This document shows positions 25,352 through 35,112 of a stretch of DNA of 64,000 nt, piece after piece (the first letter of the stretch is position 1; every line of letters begins with the position of its first letter). A model generated the notes under the pieces. It was not told where the DNA came from. It was given only the letters and a program-made list of their open reading frames with translations, and searched no databases. The DNA is taken from the NCBI RefSeq assembly GCF_017813235.1, contig NZ_JAGISH010000016.1, positions 1-64,000 of the forward strand. The letters are read 5' to 3'. Origin of the DNA: Sagittula salina. Its GTDB lineage: Bacteria; Pseudomonadota; Alphaproteobacteria; Rhodobacterales; Rhodobacteraceae. Position numbers and translations under genes: made by a program.

Positions 25352-25676
25352 GTTCTGCTCTTCCCAAGATTTTGCGCCCGCACGGCCTTGGACGTGCGAA
25401 TGCCATCGTGCTGCTGTTTGCAATCCAATAACCCAAATGCAGCTGTCAGGCGACTGCGGGGTAAACAGACCAAGATTCGAACGCCGAAACCGGGTCAAAT
25501 GTGCAACAATTGCGGTCACCCGGCTTCGGACACCACGCCACAAAGCGGGACGGAGGCGGCCCTGCGACGCGACAATGTATACCGCCGCATACTGTGGACG
25601 TCGGCGGAAGATTCGCCTAGAGAGGGCGCAATCTTGGTAACGGGCCCGGAGACGGGCGCAGCAACGGGGGAATCCC
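25352..25676. promoter_or_regulatory. 325-nt divergent intergenic region
   Basis: The gap between the export lipoprotein (minus) and isocitrate dehydrogenase (plus) must carry both promoters. At its two ends are near-matching inverted segments: CAAGATTTTGCGCCC at 25365 and GGGCGCAATCTTG at 25624, which differ by a 2-nt insertion. I see no small gene here that I would support. Confidence 0.4.
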
Positions 25677-27881
25677 ATGTCCGAACAGACCACACCCGAC
25701 ATCATCTACACAAAGGTCGACGAAGCGCCGGAACTGGCCTCGGCCTCGCTTCTGCCGATCATCCGGGCCTTTGCTTCGGCGGCGGGGGTTTCTGTCGGCA
25801 CGAAGGATATCAGCCTCGCGGGTCGCATCATCGCCACCTTCCCGGAGGCCCTGACGGACGCACAGCGGCAGGACGACGACCTCGCCGCGCTGGGTGAACT
25901 GGTGAAGACCGCCGATGCCAACGTGATCAAGCTGCCGAACATCTCGGCTTCCGTGCCGCAGTTGGTCGCGGCGGTGAAGGAGCTGCAGGCGCAGGGTTAC
26001 GCGCTGCCCGACTACCCCGAAACGCCGAGCACCGCCGCCGAAAAGGCCGTTCGTGCGAAGTACGACACCATCAAGGGCTCTGCCGTGAACCCGGTCCTGC
26101 GCGAGGGCAACTCCGACCGCCGCGCAGCCGCCGCAGTAAAGACCTTTGCTCAGAACAACCCGCACCGTATGGGCGAGTGGACGGCCGCATCGAAGACGCG
26201 CGTCGCCTCGATGGACGGCAACGACTTCTTTTCGAACGAGAAATCGGCGACGCTGGACAGCGCGGCAACAGCAAAGATTGTGCTGGAAACGGCCAAGGGT
26301 GAAACCGTTCTGAAGGACGGCGTATCCTATCCGGCGGGCACTGTTGTCGACGCCACGTTCATGTCGGCCGCCGCTCTGGATGCTTTCCTCGCCGCAGAGA
26401 TAGAAAAGACAAAAGCCGAGGGCACGCTGTTCTCGCTGCACATGAAAGCCACGATGATGAAGGTCTCCGACCCGATCATCTTCGGCCACGCCGTGAAGGC
26501 ATGGCTCGCCCCGGTGTTCGAGCAGCACGGCGAGAAGATGAAGGCGCTTGGCGTCAACCCGAACTCGGGCCTCGGCGACCTGCTGGAGCGGGTGAAGGAC
26601 GACGCGGAGATCATGGCCGCCATCGATGCCGTGACGGCGAAGCGTCCGCCGATGTACATGGTGAACTCCGACAAGGGCATAACCAACCTGCACGTGCCGT
26701 CTGATGTCATTATCGACGCATCGATGCCCGCGCTGATCCGCGCCGGCGGCAAGGGCTGGGGCCCGGACGGCAAGGAGCACGACACCAATTGCGTGATCCC
26801 CGACAATTCCTACGCGCCGGTCTATGACGCGGCCATCGAATTCTTCAAGGCCAATGGCAAGCTGAACCCGGCCACGGCCGGCACCGTGCAGAATATCGGT
26901 CTGATGGCGCAGAAGGCGGAGGAATACGGCTCCCACCCGACCACCTTCGAGATCCCCGAGGCGGGCACCGTGAAAATGGTCCTGACGGACGGCACGGTGC
27001 TGCACCAGCACGGCGTCGAAGCGGGCGACATCTGGCGGTCGGCCTCGGCCCGCAAGGCGCCGATCGAGGACTGGGTGACGCTCGCCATCGACCGTCAGAA
27101 AGCGACCGGCTACCGGGCGATCTTCTGGCTGGACGAGACTCGCGCGCATGACGCGGAGTTGATCAAGGTCGTAAAGCCCATGCTTGAGGCGAAAGGCGTT
27201 TCCGGCAAGTTCGAGATCATGGCCCCGCACGAGGCGACCATTGCGAGCCTCGAGACGATCACGAAGGGCGAGAACACCATCGCGATCACCGGCAACGTCC
27301 TGCGCGACTACCTGACGGACTTGTTCCCGATCCTCGAGTTGGCGACCTCGGCCAAGATGCTGTCGATCGTGAAGCTGATGCAGGGCGGCGGCCTGTTCGA
27401 GACCGGCGCCGGCGGTTCGGCACCCAAACACGTGCAGCAGCTGCAGGAGGAAAACCACCTGCGCTGGGATAGCTTGGGCGAATTCTGCGCTCTGGGGGAA
27501 TCGTTCCGCTTCCTCGCGGACCAGAAGGGCAACGCCAAGGCGCGGGTGCTTGGCGACGCGGTTGACGCGGCGACGCAGGGCATTCTCGACAACGACCGTT
27601 CGCCGTCGCGCAAGGCGGGTGAGCCGGACAACCGCGATAGCCACTACTGGTTCGCCCGCTACTGGGCCGAAGCGCTCGCCGCCCAGACCGCCGATGCCGG
27701 TCTGGCTGCGCATTTCGAGCCTCTCGCGAAAGCGTTGGCCGAGGGCGAAGCAGCCATTGTCGCGGAATTGGCGACCGCACAGGGCAATCCCGCCGATCTG
27801 GGCGGCTATTACCACCCCGACGCAGCAAAGGTCGCGGCGGTGATGCGTCCGTCCAAGACCTTGAACGCAATAATCGGCTGA
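25677..27881 (+). CDS. icd: NADP-dependent isocitrate dehydrogenase, monomeric
   Basis: A 734-residue enzyme of the monomeric (about 740-residue) type that converts isocitrate to 2-oxoglutarate and CO2 with NADP in the TCA cycle. Family blocks are seen throughout: PDIIYTKVDEAP at the start, NPHRMGEW, SLHMKATMMKVSDPIIFGHAV, PDNSYAPVYD and YYHPDAAK at the end. Codons and length look intact. It is a stand-alone gene followed by a terminator. A core metabolic enzyme on a repABC-bearing replicon is notable. Confidence 0.96.
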   Translation: MSEQTTPDIIYTKVDEAPELASASLLPIIRAFASAAGVSVGTKDISLAGRIIATFPEALTDAQRQDDDLAALGELVKTADANVIKLPNISASVPQLVAAVKELQAQGYALPDYPETPSTAAEKAVRAKYDTIKGSAVNPVLREGNSDRRAAAAVKTFAQNNPHRMGEWTAASKTRVASMDGNDFFSNEKSATLDSAATAKIVLETAKGETVLKDGVSYPAGTVVDATFMSAAALDAFLAAEIEKTKAEGTLFSLHMKATMMKVSDPIIFGHAVKAWLAPVFEQHGEKMKALGVNPNSGLGDLLERVKDDAEIMAAIDAVTAKRPPMYMVNSDKGITNLHVPSDVIIDASMPALIRAGGKGWGPDGKEHDTNCVIPDNSYAPVYDAAIEFFKANGKLNPATAGTVQNIGLMAQKAEEYGSHPTTFEIPEAGTVKMVLTDGTVLHQHGVEAGDIWRSASARKAPIEDWVTLAIDRQKATGYRAIFWLDETRAHDAELIKVVKPMLEAKGVSGKFEIMAPHEATIASLETITKGENTIAITGNVLRDYLTDLFPILELATSAKMLSIVKLMQGGGLFETGAGGSAPKHVQQLQEENHLRWDSLGEFCALGESFRFLADQKGNAKARVLGDAVDAATQGILDNDRSPSRKAGEPDNRDSHYWFARYWAEALAAQTADAGLAAHFEPLAKALAEGEAAIVAELATAQGNPADLGGYYHPDAAKVAAVMRPSKTLNAIIG

Positions 27882-28204
27882 TCGACTGGCAGCCCTGAAC
27901 ACGAACTGGAAGGTCCCGCCGACACGGCGGGCCTTTTTACCTTCAAAATAATTTACATAACCCTGATTACGAGTGCACTGCCTGACGCGATGCAAGGTCG
28001 CACCGGCGACTGCGCCGCGCAAACCGGCACAAGGACGGCAGGACGCGAATGCAGCGCAAAAAATCGACTGCCGCGCGGCCGCGATGGCGGCGGTGCAAAT
28101 CCCGGACGGGCTGGGACGGCGCAGTCAGGCAACAACAGACATCCAACAGCAGACAGGCCGCGGCTGCTATCCCGGCCTGTCAGTTCCATGTCTGCGGTTG
28201 GGCC
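27882..28204. other. Intergenic stretch after icd, no gene seen
   Basis: The first 60 nt hold the icd terminator. The remaining 260 nt up to the SDR stop codon include an AT-rich patch (about 27945-27970). Open frames across it have no ribosome site or family match, so I leave them out. Confidence 0.5.
27912..27938 (+). terminator. Rho-independent terminator of icd
   Basis: CCCGCC, loop GACAC, GGCGGG, two further bases, then five T residues. It lies about 30 nt after the icd stop codon and is the clearest intrinsic terminator among the protein-coding genes in the window. Confidence 0.8.
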
Positions 28205-28921
28205 TCAGACCATCCCGCCGTTCGGTTGCACGATCTGTCCGTGCACCCAGCTGGCGCGGTCGGAGGCGAGGAAGGCCACGACCTCTGCGACCTCTGCCGG
28301 TTGGCCAACGCGGTTGAAAGGCGACATGCCAGCGGAGCGCGCCACGGCGGCTTCGTCCTTACCCGCGCGGAACAGGTCCGTGTCCACCGGCCCCGGCGCT
28401 ACGCCATTCACACGAATGCCGCGCGGGGCCAGTTCCTTTGACATCGACCGCAGGAGCGATTCCACAGCCGCTTTCGACGCCGTGTAGGGCCCGCCGCCGG
28501 GCACGGCCACGCGTACCATCGAGGTGGTCAGGCCGATAATCGTGCCGCCATCGCGAACCTGCCGCGCTGCTTCGCGCAGGACGTGGAAGGCGCCGAGGAT
28601 GTTGACCTCCAGCAGATCGCGGAATGCGTCGTCCGGGAACTGCGCCAGCGGGCCGCCGGGCACGTTGATACCGGCGTTGGCGACGACACAGGCGGGGGCG
28701 CCACCGTGCTGCGCCGTCACCTCCGCGAAAGTCGCCGCCACTTGGGCCGCGTCGCGTATATCGCACTTGTGGACCGTGATACTCGTGGCCGCCTGTGGCA
28801 CATCGGGGGCGCTGCCTGCGTGGGTGAACGCAACGTCGAACCCGTCGCGCGCCAGCGCCGTGACCACCGCCGCGCCAATTCCCCGCGACCCTCCAAAGAC
28901 GAGTGCTGTCTTGCCTGTCAT
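28205..28921 (-). CDS. SDR-family NAD(P)-dependent oxidoreductase
   Basis: A 238-residue short-chain dehydrogenase. The cofactor motif GGSRGIGAA is at residues 8-16, the NAG motif in VVANAGIN, and the active-site Tyr-x-x-x-Lys in YTASKAA. I chose the ATG at 28921 since GGGAG lies eight bases upstream; earlier in-frame starts are possible. It is the last gene of the ABC transporter operon, after ALDH, and probably oxidises or reduces a hydroxyl of the imported substrate. Specificity is unknown. Confidence 0.86.
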   Translation of the reverse strand: MTGKTALVFGGSRGIGAAVVTALARDGFDVAFTHAGSAPDVPQAATSITVHKCDIRDAAQVAATFAEVTAQHGGAPACVVANAGINVPGGPLAQFPDDAFRDLLEVNILGAFHVLREAARQVRDGGTIIGLTTSMVRVAVPGGGPYTASKAAVESLLRSMSKELAPRGIRVNGVAPGPVDTDLFRAGKDEAAVARSAGMSPFNRVGQPAEVAEVVAFLASDRASWVHGQIVQPNGGMV

Positions 28922-28944
28922 GTGCATATCTCCCTGTTCAGACG

Positions 28945-30375
28945 TCACGGTGTGATCGTGACGATGCGTTGTTCGGTCATTTCCTCCACCGCGTAGCGCG
29001 GGCCTTCGCGGCCAAAACCGCTGTCCTTCGACCCGCCGTAGGGCATCAGGTCCACGCGGGAGGATGAGGTTTCGTTGATGTGCACCCCGCCCACCTCCAG
29101 ACTGCGCGCGAGGTCAAAGGCCGAATCCAGCCGGTTGGTGAACACCCCCGTGGCCAGGCCGTAGGGGGTGGCGTTGACGCGGGAAACGGCCTCTTCGATC
29201 GTGTCGAACGGCAGGAGGGAGACGACAGGGCCAAAGACCTCCTCTGACAGAACGCGCATGTCCGGGGTGATGTCCGTGAGCAGCGTAGGCGGCACCACTG
29301 CCCCCTTGCGCTTACCGCCGGCCAAACGGGTCGCCCCCTGGGACAGGGCCTCCTCGATCCAGGTATCAACCCGCGCCGCCTCCCGTTCGGAGATCAGCGG
29401 CCCCGTGACCGTGCCCGCCATGCGCGGATCGCCGTAGTGGACGGCGTGCACGGCCGCTGTCAGCCGGTCGGTGGCTTCCTCCAGCCGGACACGCTGCACC
29501 AGCACCACCTGGACGGAGGTGCAGACCTGTCCGGCCTTGCGGTAGCCCGCGCCGGTTATCTTCGGGAGCGCACGGTCGAGATCGGCGTCATCGGCCAGGA
29601 TGGTGAAGGCGATGGAGCCCAGTTCCATCTGTGTGCGTCGCAGCCCTGCGGCCTGTTGGATGGCACGGCCCACGCCGGTCGATCCGGTGAAAGCGATGAA
29701 CCGCACGCGCGAATCGGCGATGGCCGCCTGAGTGACCTCGGCCCCCCCCGGCATGACCGACAGGAACCCCGGCGGCATCCCGGCCTCCAAGAGTACACGT
29801 CCCAGCGCCAGGGCCGTCAGCGGCGTGGCAGAGGCCGGTTTCAGCACCACCGCATTGCCGGCGGCAAAAGCAGGGGCGACCTTGTGACAGACGGTATTGA
29901 GCGGCGAGTTGAAGGGCGTTACCGCCAGCACCACGCCCAGCGGCACGCGGAGGGTGAACCCCATCCGGCGCCCCTGCCCCGGCGCGCCCGCCAGCGGCAC
30001 GACCTCGCCTCGCAGGTTGCGCGCCTCCTCCGCCGAAAGCCGCAACGTCTGCTGGCAGCGCGTGACCTCGCCCCTGGCATCGGACGCGGTAAAGCCGCTT
30101 TCGGCCATGATGGTGGTCATCATCTCCTCGGCCCGCTGCGCCAGCAGATGCGCCGCGCGGTCGAGGATCTCGCCCCGTTCGTAAGCGCCGGGCGCTCCGC
30201 CGGTAAAGGCCCGCTGCGCGCTGTCGATCATGGCGGTCATCTGGTCCACGCTCGCCTCCGCGCCCTCCGCCACGGGGGTAAGCGTGTATTTGTCCAGCAC
30301 GGTCAGGGGGCGACCCTGACCGGCGTTCTCGGTGCCATCATGCAGGCAGGTCAGGGGAAAGGTGCTATTGGTCAC
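28945..30375 (-). CDS. Aldehyde dehydrogenase family protein
   Basis: A 476-residue NAD(P)-dependent aldehyde dehydrogenase. The family blocks are TPFNSPLN (about 150), FTGSTGVGRAI (about 220), the catalytic region with ELGSIA and the nucleophile Cys in AGQVCTS (about 280), and SEEVFGPVV (about 375). The expected glutamate motif ELGG reads ELGS. The GTG start overlaps the stop of the transporter fusion gene (GTGA), so it is translationally coupled to uptake. The substrate is probably an aldehyde made from the compound imported by the transporter. Confidence 0.9.
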   Translation of the reverse strand: MTNSTFPLTCLHDGTENAGQGRPLTVLDKYTLTPVAEGAEASVDQMTAMIDSAQRAFTGGAPGAYERGEILDRAAHLLAQRAEEMMTTIMAESGFTASDARGEVTRCQQTLRLSAEEARNLRGEVVPLAGAPGQGRRMGFTLRVPLGVVLAVTPFNSPLNTVCHKVAPAFAAGNAVVLKPASATPLTALALGRVLLEAGMPPGFLSVMPGGAEVTQAAIADSRVRFIAFTGSTGVGRAIQQAAGLRRTQMELGSIAFTILADDADLDRALPKITGAGYRKAGQVCTSVQVVLVQRVRLEEATDRLTAAVHAVHYGDPRMAGTVTGPLISEREAARVDTWIEEALSQGATRLAGGKRKGAVVPPTLLTDITPDMRVLSEEVFGPVVSLLPFDTIEEAVSRVNATPYGLATGVFTNRLDSAFDLARSLEVGGVHINETSSSRVDLMPYGGSKDSGFGREGPRYAVEEMTEQRIVTITP

Positions 30376-32897
30376 AGCCAGAGGACCTCCTTGCGGTAAT
30401 CGAGATCGGTGAGCAGGTCGCGGGCCGGGCCTTCGTGAAAAACCTTGCCCTGTTCCATGGCATAGACGCGGTCCGCCAGTGCCAGAACGATGTCGAGGTT
30501 ATGCTCGACGATGATGACGGGAACCTCGCGGCGCAAGCGGTCGAGCACACGAAAGAGGTCTTCGACCACCGCCGGAGCCAGCCCTTCGAAGGGCTCGTCC
30601 AGCAGCAGGAGTTTCACGTCGGCGGAAAGCGCGCGCGCGATGGCGAGCATCTGCTGTTCGCCGCCCGACAGGAAATCGGCGGGGCTGTCGATGCGCTCCT
30701 TCAGTCTCGGGAAGAACTCGAAAATGTGCTTCTCCGTCCAGTACACACCCCCCTGCCCCTTTGGTCGCGCGAGGTGACCGAGCGCGAGGTTGTCGCGTAC
30801 ACTCATTCCGGAGAACAGGCCGCGCCCCTGCGGCACATAGCCGACCCCGGCGCGGGCGATGTCGGGGGTGGCCTGCCCCGCGATCTCCGCCCCGGAGAAG
30901 GCGATGCGCCCCTCGCGCGGCCGGACGAGGCCGGCGATGGTCTTCAGACAGGTCGATTTGCCTGCGCCATTGCGACCCAGAAGAGCGACGATCTCACCCT
31001 CCCGGACCTCAAGTGCGGCGCCGTTCAGGATGTGGCTCTTGCCGTAGAAGCTGTGCAGGTTCTCCACCGTCAGAACCGGCGCGCCGGGGGCATCATGCGC
31101 CGCGCGAGTGCCAGTGACACCCGGCGTGCCGGTGCCGGTGTAGACCTCCTGCACGCGGGTATCTGCGCGGATCCTGGCGGGTGAACCTGCGACCAGAACC
31201 GCGCCGTCATTCATGACCGTGACGGTGTGCGAAATGCCCAGCACCCGGTCGATATCGTGCTCCACGATCAGGACGGGGATGTATTTCGCCATCGTGGTGA
31301 CAAGCCGCGAGACACGCTCCCGCTCTGCCGCCGCAAGCCCGGCCAGCGGTTCATCCAGCAGCAGCATCCGGGGCCGTGTCGCCAGCGCGATGCCAAGATC
31401 CACCAGCCGTTGCCCGCCGTAGGAAAGATCGGCGGCCAGCGTATCCTCGATGCCCTCCAGCCCGAGAAAGCGGATCAGTTCCGCCGTCTCGTTGTTGATC
31501 CCTTGCAGGCTGTCGATGTCGGACCACGCGTTGTGCCGCGCGGCATGGCGTGACTGCACCGACAGGCGCAGGTTCTCGCGGATCGTCAGCCCTTCGAACA
31601 GGGAGGTGATCTGGAATGACCGCGCCAGCCCCGCCTGGCTGATCAGGTGCGGTGGCAGGCCCGCGATGCTCTGGCCATCCAGGGTGATCTCGCCGGTATC
31701 GGGCACGTACTTGCCGGAGATCAGGTTGAAGAGGGTCGTCTTTCCCGCCCCGTTGGGACCGATCAGCGCGTGGATCTGCCCCGGCGCGACCATCAGCGAC
31801 GCCCCCCGAACCGCCCGTATGCCGCCGAAACGTTTGGACACATCATGCGCGGTCAGGACCTCGGCGCGGGTGGAGGGCGCGGGCCGAAGCGCCTCCGGCA
31901 AATCAAGGCCCTCGTATATCTTGCGGTTGGACATGGCGGCGTTGGTCGCGGGCGGAGGATTCAGCCGGTGGCGGATTTTCTCAACGATCCCCACGATGCC
32001 GCCGGGCAGGTACATCACAAACCCGACAAAGATCAGTCCGAACCAGAACAGCCAGTCGCTGGTCCATGTCGACAGCACCTCGCGAAAGAGCACAAAGAAC
32101 AGCACCCCTACGGCGGGGCCGACCACGGCGCTGCGCATGCCTCCGATGACCACCATGGCCAGCAGCTCGCCCGAGAACTCGATGGACGTGCTTTCGGCGG
32201 TGACGATGTAGTGCTGAAAGCCCGACAGAATGCCGCCCAGCCCGGTAACCGTGGCCGAGAGGACGAAAGCCCCCAGCTTGTAGCGGTTCACCGCGTAGCC
32301 CTGGAACTCCGCCCGCTCCTGGTTCTCGCGGATGGCGCGCAGCACATGGCCAAATGGCGATCGTATCACCCGCATCAGCCCGTAGAGCGTCACAAGGCCC
32401 ATCACGGCTGAGAAGCAATAATACGTCAGATTGTCCGACAGGTCGATGGGCAGAGCCGTATTGCGGCTGAGCCCGCCGAGGCCGTCCTCGCCCCCCGTCA
32501 CGGCGGTCCAGCGGAAGGCGATGGAAAAGGTCAGCGCCGCCAGCGCCAGCGTCATGAGAGAGAAATAGACCCCCCGCCGCCGCAGCATCAGCGCGCCCAG
32601 CACCAGCGAAAGCACCGCGACGAAGGCGAGCCCCGCGAGGATCGGCAGGATGATTTGGCCGGGCAGCAGGTGCTTCTGCGTCAGGGCGGCGGCATAGGCG
32701 GCCAGCCCGAACCACGCGGCGTGCCCGAAGGAAACCAGCCCGGTGACGCCCACCATGAGGTTCAGACCCATCGCCGAAATGATGAGGACGACGACCTGCG
32801 TCGCGGTGGAACTGGTCAGGCCGAGCAGCGGCATGACGAAAGGCAGGGCCAGCAGGACAATGGCGGCGCCGCAGAGGGTGCGGATCGTTTGGGTCAT
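30372..32897 (-). CDS. Branched-chain-type ABC transporter: permease and two ATPases fused in one chain
   Basis: An 841-residue fusion. Residues 1 to about 320 are a LivM-type permease with many hydrophobic helices. A LivG-type ATPase follows (about 345-590; Walker A GPNGAGKTT near 380, signature LSYGGQR, Walker B LLLDEPLAG), then a LivF-type ATPase (about 605-841; GRNGAGKST near 643, LSGGEQQ, LLLDEPFEG). These are usually three genes. The linker regions are rich in Pro, Ala and Thr. The start at 32897 follows the LivH stop by one base. The substrate may be an amino acid, amide or aromatic acid. Confidence 0.92.
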   Translation of the reverse strand: MTQTIRTLCGAAIVLLALPFVMPLLGLTSSTATQVVVLIISAMGLNLMVGVTGLVSFGHAAWFGLAAYAAALTQKHLLPGQIILPILAGLAFVAVLSLVLGALMLRRRGVYFSLMTLALAALTFSIAFRWTAVTGGEDGLGGLSRNTALPIDLSDNLTYYCFSAVMGLVTLYGLMRVIRSPFGHVLRAIRENQERAEFQGYAVNRYKLGAFVLSATVTGLGGILSGFQHYIVTAESTSIEFSGELLAMVVIGGMRSAVVGPAVGVLFFVLFREVLSTWTSDWLFWFGLIFVGFVMYLPGGIVGIVEKIRHRLNPPPATNAAMSNRKIYEGLDLPEALRPAPSTRAEVLTAHDVSKRFGGIRAVRGASLMVAPGQIHALIGPNGAGKTTLFNLISGKYVPDTGEITLDGQSIAGLPPHLISQAGLARSFQITSLFEGLTIRENLRLSVQSRHAARHNAWSDIDSLQGINNETAELIRFLGLEGIEDTLAADLSYGGQRLVDLGIALATRPRMLLLDEPLAGLAAAERERVSRLVTTMAKYIPVLIVEHDIDRVLGISHTVTVMNDGAVLVAGSPARIRADTRVQEVYTGTGTPGVTGTRAAHDAPGAPVLTVENLHSFYGKSHILNGAALEVREGEIVALLGRNGAGKSTCLKTIAGLVRPREGRIAFSGAEIAGQATPDIARAGVGYVPQGRGLFSGMSVRDNLALGHLARPKGQGGVYWTEKHIFEFFPRLKERIDSPADFLSGGEQQMLAIARALSADVKLLLLDEPFEGLAPAVVEDLFRVLDRLRREVPVIIVEHNLDIVLALADRVYAMEQGKVFHEGPARDLLTDLDYRKEVLWL

Positions 32898-32898
32898 G

Positions 32899-33777
32899 TC
32901 AGCTTTCGAATTTTCGAATGGTTTCGCCGAGAAGTCCGCGCGGCCGCAGCAGCAGGACAACCAGCATGAGCGCGTACATGGAGGCTTCGGAGGCGGCGGG
33001 GACGAAGAAGACGGTCACGCCCCGCACCACGCCCACCAGCAGCGCGGCGCAGACCACGCCCCAGAAGCTGCCGAGCCCGCCGATGACCACCACCACGAAG
33101 GCGATGGTGAGGATCTCTGCCCCCATCGCCGGGTGCACGGTTGTGATCGGCGCGAACATTGCACCGCCAAGCGCGGCAAGGCCGACGCCCAGCATCACCA
33201 CGGTGGTCATGTAAGGTTGCAGGCGGATGCCGAGCGCGGCGACCATGTCGGGGTCCTGGATGCCCGCCCGCACCACGCGGCCAAAGGACGTGCGGTTCAG
33301 AAGCACCCACACGCCCGCCAGCAGCACCGCAATCACCGCAAGCATCATCAGCCGGTATTTCGAGAACAACAGCGGCCCGAGGATCACCGACCCCCGCAAT
33401 TCGCGCGGGAGAGAGGCCGCCAGCGGCGCCGACCCCCAGATCATGCGGATCGCCTGTTCGGCCACCAGCGCCAGCCCGAAGGTGACGAGTAGCGACAGGA
33501 TCGGGTCCTCGCGGTAGAAACGGCGCAGGATGAACCGCTCGAAGGCGATGCCGAGCAACGCAACCACGATGGGCGACACCAGCACGCCGCCGAAGAACCC
33601 GAAGGTGCCCGACAGCGTGACGAAGGCATAGGCCCCCAGCGCGTAGAAGGCGCCATGCGCCAGGTTGACGATGCCGCCGACGCTGAAGATCAGCGACAGG
33701 CCGAGCGCGATCAGCAGGTAATAGCCGCCGAGGACCAGGCCGTTGACGACCTGCTCGAGCAGAAAGAAGAGTTGCAT
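32899..33777 (-). CDS. Branched-chain-type ABC transporter permease (LivH-like)
   Basis: A 292-residue inner-membrane permease of the HAAP family, with about eight hydrophobic segments and the family block LIALGLSLIFSVGGIVNLAHGAFYALGAY (residues about 20-48) at the start. It pairs with the LivM domain of the fusion just downstream. The stop is separated by a single base from the fusion start, so the two are coupled. The binding protein gene lies 69 nt upstream. Confidence 0.92.
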   Translation of the reverse strand: MQLFFLLEQVVNGLVLGGYYLLIALGLSLIFSVGGIVNLAHGAFYALGAYAFVTLSGTFGFFGGVLVSPIVVALLGIAFERFILRRFYREDPILSLLVTFGLALVAEQAIRMIWGSAPLAASLPRELRGSVILGPLLFSKYRLMMLAVIAVLLAGVWVLLNRTSFGRVVRAGIQDPDMVAALGIRLQPYMTTVVMLGVGLAALGGAMFAPITTVHPAMGAEILTIAFVVVVIGGLGSFWGVVCAALLVGVVRGVTVFFVPAASEASMYALMLVVLLLRPRGLLGETIRKFES

Positions 33778-33846
33778 GGGGTCCGTCCCGAAGGGCGCCC
33801 GGCGCAGAGCCGGGCGCGGTCATTTCAAGTGATTTGTGTCACGGGG

Positions 33847-35112
33847 CTACAGGGACAGTTTGCAGGCGCCGCCCTCGGTCGAGGGATAGATCGACTCGAG
33901 CGCCTCCTCCGCGCCCGGCACGGTCGCCGACAGCTCCAGCATGTCGTGCACGTCCTCGTAGCTGCCATCGTCCTTCACGGTAAAGGCGTAGGCCTCCTGG
34001 ATAAGCTGGTGATCCTCTGCACGGAAATGCGCGGGGCGCGACTTCATGACGTCGAACTTGGCGCCGCTTTCGAGGTAGTCGATCAGATCAGGCGTGGCCG
34101 CCGAACCCGTCTCCGCGATGGCCTTGGCCATGATCTGCACGGCGATGTAGGAAATCCAGGAATGGTTCTCCGGCAGCTTGCCGTACTTCGCCTGGAATCG
34201 CTCGACGAAGGCCTTCGATTCCGGCGTGTCGAGCGTGTGCAGCCAGACCGTCGGCCACGTGCCCGAGAGGTTGCCCGCGCCCGCCGCCCAGGCGTCAGCG
34301 GTGTTCAGGTTGAAGCCGATCATCGGATAAGGCAGGCCGAACTCCGCGTATTGCTTGACGAAGTTGGTCACCTGATTGCCCGCGAGGTTGAGGCAGACGT
34401 AATCGGGATTGGCCTGCCGCAGCTTCAGGATGAAGGGGCTGAAGTCGGTGACGTCGGTGGCGATCAGCTCATCCCCGATCAGCTCCGCGTCGTTGCGGTC
34501 AAAGAAGGCCTTGGCCGCCGACAACAGATCGTGGCCGAACACGTAATCTGCGGTGAGGGTAAAGAACTTCTTGCCGGCGATGTCGTCCTGCTGCTTCAGC
34601 GCGGTGCCGACGGCGTTCACCATGGCGGTGTTGGGGATGTCGGTGCAGAACATCGTGCGCGAACACCGCTCGCCGCGCAGCACGTCCGACCGCGGACCCA
34701 CGGCCATGAACAGCTTTTCGTTGCGGGCAGCGACCTCGGAAATGGCCAGCGCCGTGGCCGAGCTGATCTCGCCCAGCAGGAAATCGGCGCCGTCCTGCTC
34801 CAGCATCCGTTGCGCCTTGGTCGCGCCGTTCTCCGGGTTGATCGAATCCTCGCTCATCAGTTCCAGCATCCGGCCGCCAGCGCCGCCGCCGGCGTTGATC
34901 TCCTCGACTGCAAGGGAGGCCCCCTCGACGGCCCAGCCGCCCAGTGTGCCGAGGAAGCCGGTCATCGGTGTCAGGTGGCCGATCTTTACCGGGCCGGACT
35001 GTGCGCGCACGATCACGGGCGCCCCCAGCATCGCCGCCGCCGCCGCGCCGGTGCCCAGCGTCAACGCGTGCCTGCGGGTCAGAAGCCCGCTCTTTCGGGT
35101 CGTGTAGGTCAT
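33847..35112 (-). CDS. ABC transporter substrate-binding protein (Peripla_BP_6 type)
   Basis: A 421-residue periplasmic binding protein. The N-terminus has a twin-arginine-like signal (TRRHALTLGTGAAAAAML, cleavage after VRA-Q near 37). The mature part starts VKIGHLTPMTGFLGTLGG, the normal first strand of type-I binding proteins. It heads the transporter/ALDH/SDR operon and is divergent from the LysR-type gene at 35247, which likely controls it. The ligand is not predictable from sequence alone. Confidence 0.9.
   Translation of the reverse strand: MTYTTRKSGLLTRRHALTLGTGAAAAAMLGAPVIVRAQSGPVKIGHLTPMTGFLGTLGGWAVEGASLAVEEINAGGGAGGRMLELMSEDSINPENGATKAQRMLEQDGADFLLGEISSATALAISEVAARNEKLFMAVGPRSDVLRGERCSRTMFCTDIPNTAMVNAVGTALKQQDDIAGKKFFTLTADYVFGHDLLSAAKAFFDRNDAELIGDELIATDVTDFSPFILKLRQANPDYVCLNLAGNQVTNFVKQYAEFGLPYPMIGFNLNTADAWAAGAGNLSGTWPTVWLHTLDTPESKAFVERFQAKYGKLPENHSWISYIAVQIMAKAIAETGSAATPDLIDYLESGAKFDVMKSRPAHFRAEDHQLIQEAYAFTVKDDGSYEDVHDMLELSATVPGAEEALESIYPSTEGGACKLSL

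Noticed and set aside
25617..28022. 801-codon minus-strand frame opposite isocitrate dehydrogenase
   Set aside because: Antisense shadow; it runs through the icd terminator and intergenic sequence without any start signal.
27950..28200. Small open frames in the icd-SDR gap
   Set aside because: No ribosome site, no family match and composition of non-coding sequence.
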